Positions 6,315 through 8,546 of a DNA stretch of 8,546 bases are shown here, piece after piece. The notes beneath the pieces are model-generated. The model ran no database searches. It was not told the origin of the DNA and saw only the letters and a list, made by a program, of their open reading frames with translations. Every line of letters starts with the position of its first letter. Position 1 is the first letter of the stretch. Source of the stretch: Akkermansia muciniphila (lineage in GTDB: Bacteria > Verrucomicrobiota > Verrucomicrobiia > Limisphaerales > UBA9464); assembly GCA_945873715.1 (NCBI GenBank), contig CAMCFL010000105.1, positions 1 to 8,546 of the forward strand. Reading direction: 5' to 3'. The translations under genes were made by a program, and so were the position numbers.

Positions 6315-7661
6315 CTACCTCGCCAGACAGTACAGAAAGCGTTCGCCGCGCAGGTACAATTCCCCATCCACCACGGCCGCGGTCGCACTGAAGGTGTCGT
6401 CGAGTCGATTGACTGCCAGGACCGCATTCCCGCGATCGTGCTTGAGGACGACCGTCACTCCGTCCCGGGCCGTAACGTAGATCCGCTCCGCCGCAGCCAC
6501 CGGCGAGGAAAAGATGAAGTCGCGGATCCCATCGAGTCGCAGGGGTTCACCCCGCGGCTGACCCGTATCCGGATCGAGTCGCGACAGGACGTTCTGGTTG
6601 TGTCGGATGAAGTAGAGCGTGTCGCCGTAGAGCAACGGCGAGGAGACGTAGGGCGTCAGCCGCCCGAGCTTCCACGCGACCCGATCGGTGCCGGTGAGAT
6701 CGCCCTTCGCGCCGTCGAGCCGGATGGCCACCATGGCTTGCTGGTAATAGCTGTTCCCCGCGACGACGATCCCGTTCCGATGGACCGGCGACGACACCAC
6801 ATTGTCGGTCAGGCCGGCACATTCCCAGAGTTGGGTTCCAGTCAGGAAGTTGTAGCCGCGGATCCGCTTGGTGGCGCTGACAACGATCTGCGTCTTCCCG
6901 GCGTGCTCGACGACGAGGGGAGTGGACCACGAGGTCTTCTCGTCGCGCGCCGTCCGCCAGCGTGACTCGCCGGTCCGCTTGTCAAAGGCCTGCAGGAAGG
7001 AATCCCCCTCGTGGTCCCAACAAACCAGAAGCAGATCGCCATGAACGACCGGTGAACTGCCCTCGCCATGGGCATGGAGGGTGTCCATGCGCCCCAGATC
7101 GCGACGCCACAGTTCCCGGCCCTGGAGATCGAGACAATGGAGGCCACGTGATCCCAGGAAGACATACAGCCGCTCGCCGTCGCTGGTCGGCGAGTTCGAC
7201 GCCAGACTGCCCGTCACATGGCCGCCTTCGTGCGGGAACTCTTCCTTGAGCACCCGACGCCAGACTTCGCTTCCATTCTTCCGCGACAACGCCTGGACGA
7301 TGAACTGGTGCCGGTGGGTTACCCCGGTGTTGTCATGGGTACCCGGAGCCTGGTCGAACACGGCCGGAACCGCCTCCCCCACCGGGACCGCCGAGATCAT
7401 AAACACCTCACCACCGACCACGATCGGGGACGAATGGGCCTTTCCCAGGATCGGCTTCTTCCAACGGACATTCTTGGTCTCGGTCCATTCGACCGGCGGA
7501 TCCGCTCGCGGAGCGACCCCCGAGTGCAGAGGTCCCCGCCAGTTCATCCACGTCGCCGTGGGATCGGGCCCAGCCGGGGTCTGGCAATGCAGCACCGCCC
7601 CTCCAAGCACGAGGGCCGTCACGACGAATCGGCCCAGTGGGGTGCGAGCGAATGCGGTCAT
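6315..7661 (-). CDS. Secreted PQQ-like beta-propeller repeat protein
   Basis: This 448-residue exported protein is built almost wholly of beta-propeller repeats. The N terminus has a basic start, a hydrophobic core (about residues 12-24) and a Cys at 26 in VLHCQT, which is not a canonical lipobox, so either lipoprotein or ordinary signal-peptide export is possible. The entry motif NWRGPLHSGVAP (40-51) with NVRWKKPI (64-71) and SSPIV (77-81) is characteristic of a large family of planctomycete and verrucomicrobial secreted propellers. Blade signatures recur: SSP/STP/NSP turns at about 77, 156, 202, 246, 290, 340 and 385, and 'LD..G...WR'-type closures at about 176, 226 and 273. The fold resembles BamB and PQQ quinoprotein propellers, but I see no quinoprotein dehydrogenase signature or CXXCH motif, so a binding or scaffold role is more likely than catalysis. 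The ATG at 7661 fits the signal peptide. It is divergent from the gene at 7791. Confidence 0.88.
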   Translation of the reverse strand: MTAFARTPLGRFVVTALVLGGAVLHCQTPAGPDPTATWMNWRGPLHSGVAPRADPPVEWTETKNVRWKKPILGKAHSSPIVVGGEVFMISAVPVGEAVPAVFDQAPGTHDNTGVTHRHQFIVQALSRKNGSEVWRRVLKEEFPHEGGHVTGSLASNSPTSDGERLYVFLGSRGLHCLDLQGRELWRRDLGRMDTLHAHGEGSSPVVHGDLLLVCWDHEGDSFLQAFDKRTGESRWRTARDEKTSWSTPLVVEHAGKTQIVVSATKRIRGYNFLTGTQLWECAGLTDNVVSSPVHRNGIVVAGNSYYQQAMVAIRLDGAKGDLTGTDRVAWKLGRLTPYVSSPLLYGDTLYFIRHNQNVLSRLDPDTGQPRGEPLRLDGIRDFIFSSPVAAAERIYVTARDGVTVVLKHDRGNAVLAVNRLDDTFSATAAVVDGELYLRGERFLYCLAR

Positions 7662-7697
7662 GGAAGATCAATAGCCGGATCAGGCCGCGCCGTCGAA

Positions 7698-7743
7698 GGC
7701 GCATCCAGACCGTGGACCGAGTTTGCCGGCGCATCCCGCCGGC
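7698..7743. promoter_or_regulatory. Direct repeat and hairpin in the divergent spacer
   Basis: The 129-bp spacer between the beta-propeller gene (start 7661) and the secreted-protein gene (start 7791) has GGCGCATCC at 7698-7706 and again at 7728-7736, exactly 30 bp apart. The second copy overlaps a perfect 7-bp hairpin, GCCGGCG (7725-7731) with CGCCGGC (7737-7743), loop 5 nt. The position suits a shared control region, but no promoter boxes are clear, and GC-rich sequence makes such matches fairly easy by chance. Confidence 0.25.
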
Positions 7744-7790
7744 CCGCTTCGCGATGGTGATCGGATGGCCCGTTCCTTAAGGTCGAACAC

Positions 7791-8546
7791 ATGTTTGTTG
7801 GCTTGTTTCGGCGCGTCGTCTCGGCGGCCACCTTCTGGATCATGGTGGTTGCGTCGGCGACCGCGGCACCTTTGACGCGATGGCAGACTTCGGGGGCGAC
7901 GTTCCAGCCGGGCAGGAATGGCGCGTGGGAATCGATTGCGCGACGTTCCGATGGACGCGAGTACCTCGCGACCAACCAGCCGGCCCCCATCCTGAGCGTG
8001 CGTGTCGACGGCTCGCTCCATGCGCCGGCGACCGCGCTCTGGGATGCCGCCTCGCGGGAGCTTTCACTGGGTTACGGGACAGCGGGGGTGACGGCTCGGA
8101 TCCGCGTGGAATCGCGGGACAGTCATCTGACCCTTGAATTGGTTGGGCTGGACCCGGCCGGGGCGGTGGGGCGCGTGACGCTGGCCTTGTGGGGTCCGGT
8201 TCCCACCCCCGTCCGGAAGACCGTCGGAGAAGTCGTCGGGGTCGTCCGGGACGGTGAGTTCGCCGTTGGACTCCAGGCGCTGAACCTCAAGACGCTGGGG
8301 GGTTACCCGGACAACGACGAGGGCAGCGCCGACCGTCCTTATGCCGCGCGGCTGACCGATTGGGGAAGCGTTCTCCAGGCGTATTCCATGGATCGGTCGA
8401 AACCGCGGCGGATCGCCGTGTGGAGCAAGCGGGCACCGAACATGCCGGTTCCGGCGGTCCCGGGGGAGACGGTCCTGGGTTCGAAGATCGCGTTGTTCGG
8501 CTGCGCGGAGGGGGAGGCGCTGGAGACCATCGGACGGATCGAGGTG
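7791..8546 (+). CDS. N-terminal part of an unrecognised secreted protein (3' end outside window)
   Basis: The frame is open from an ATG at 7791 to the window end and gives 252 residues without a stop. An export signal is clear: MFVGLFRRVV supplies the basic start, a hydrophobic core follows to about residue 20, and a small-residue run ASATAA ends near 26. The mature part is rich in Val, Gly, Ala and Arg with alternating short hydrophobic stretches, for example LSVRVDGS (68-75) and RIRVES (102-107), suggesting beta-sandwich structure. There is no CXXCH motif and no catalytic motif I recognise. Similar N-terminal regions occur in large envelope or carbohydrate-active proteins of this bacterial group, but I cannot assign a family. 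A weak AAGG lies about 10 nt before the ATG, which supports the start. It is divergent from the beta-propeller gene. Confidence 0.7.
   Translation, partial: MFVGLFRRVVSAATFWIMVVASATAAPLTRWQTSGATFQPGRNGAWESIARRSDGREYLATNQPAPILSVRVDGSLHAPATALWDAASRELSLGYGTAGVTARIRVESRDSHLTLELVGLDPAGAVGRVTLALWGPVPTPVRKTVGEVVGVVRDGEFAVGLQALNLKTLGGYPDNDEGSADRPYAARLTDWGSVLQAYSMDRSKPRRIAVWSKRAPNMPVPAVPGETVLGSKIALFGCAEGEALETIGRIEV

Noticed and set aside
1..8546. CRISPR array, tRNA, rRNA, insertion sequence or phage genes
   Set aside because: No regularly spaced long repeats, no cloverleaf-like sequence, no transposase or integrase motifs and no terminal inverted repeats were seen on either strand.

Overview
The window is GC-rich DNA with strongly GC-biased third codon positions, so many mirror-image open frames lie opposite the real genes. 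The protein content fits the Verrucomicrobiota, or more broadly the Planctomycetota-Verrucomicrobiota-Chlamydiota group: an exported protein joining a PA14-like region to several c-type haem modules, an exported PQQ-type beta-propeller of the 'NWRGP...SGVAP' kind, a phosphatase with a haem module, and a pyrophosphate-type phosphofructokinase. Start codons mostly lack a clear Shine-Dalgarno sequence. The taxonomic call is inference from gene content; no rRNA or other marker is present.

Layout, left to right. (1) The last 43 codons of a membrane protein on the + strand (2-133). (2) A hairpin-rich convergent junction (about 134-238). (3) A pyrophosphate-type 6-phosphofructokinase on the - strand (239-1513). 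(4) A 334-bp gap upstream of it (1514-1847) with five tandem 9-nt units, each starting with GATC. (5) A NifS/IscS-type cysteine desulfurase on the - strand (1848-2993). (6) A 117-bp divergent spacer with an inverted repeat. (7) A 649-residue exported PA14-like/pentahaem cytochrome on the + strand (3111-5060). (8) A short convergent spacer with a hairpin. (9) A 322-residue exported protein on the - strand (5157-6125) that joins a cysteine-based protein-phosphatase fold to a C-terminal cytochrome c'-like haem module. (10) A leader with two tandem hairpins, behind a convincing rho-independent terminator that ends the next gene. (11) A 448-residue secreted beta-propeller on the - strand (6315-7661). 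(12) A divergent spacer with short direct and inverted repeats. (13) The first 252 codons of an unrecognised secreted protein on the + strand (7791 to the window end).

How they may work together. The phosphofructokinase and cysteine desulfurase are housekeeping functions (glycolysis and sulfur supply). The four genes from 3111 onward all encode predicted exported proteins, two of them with covalent haem motifs, so this half looks like periplasmic or cell-envelope redox biology. Apart from possible co-transcription of the desulfurase and phosphofructokinase, no operon is evident: genes alternate in direction or are separated by a terminator. The two observations most worth follow-up are the phosphatase-cytochrome fusion and the 9-nt GATC repeat.
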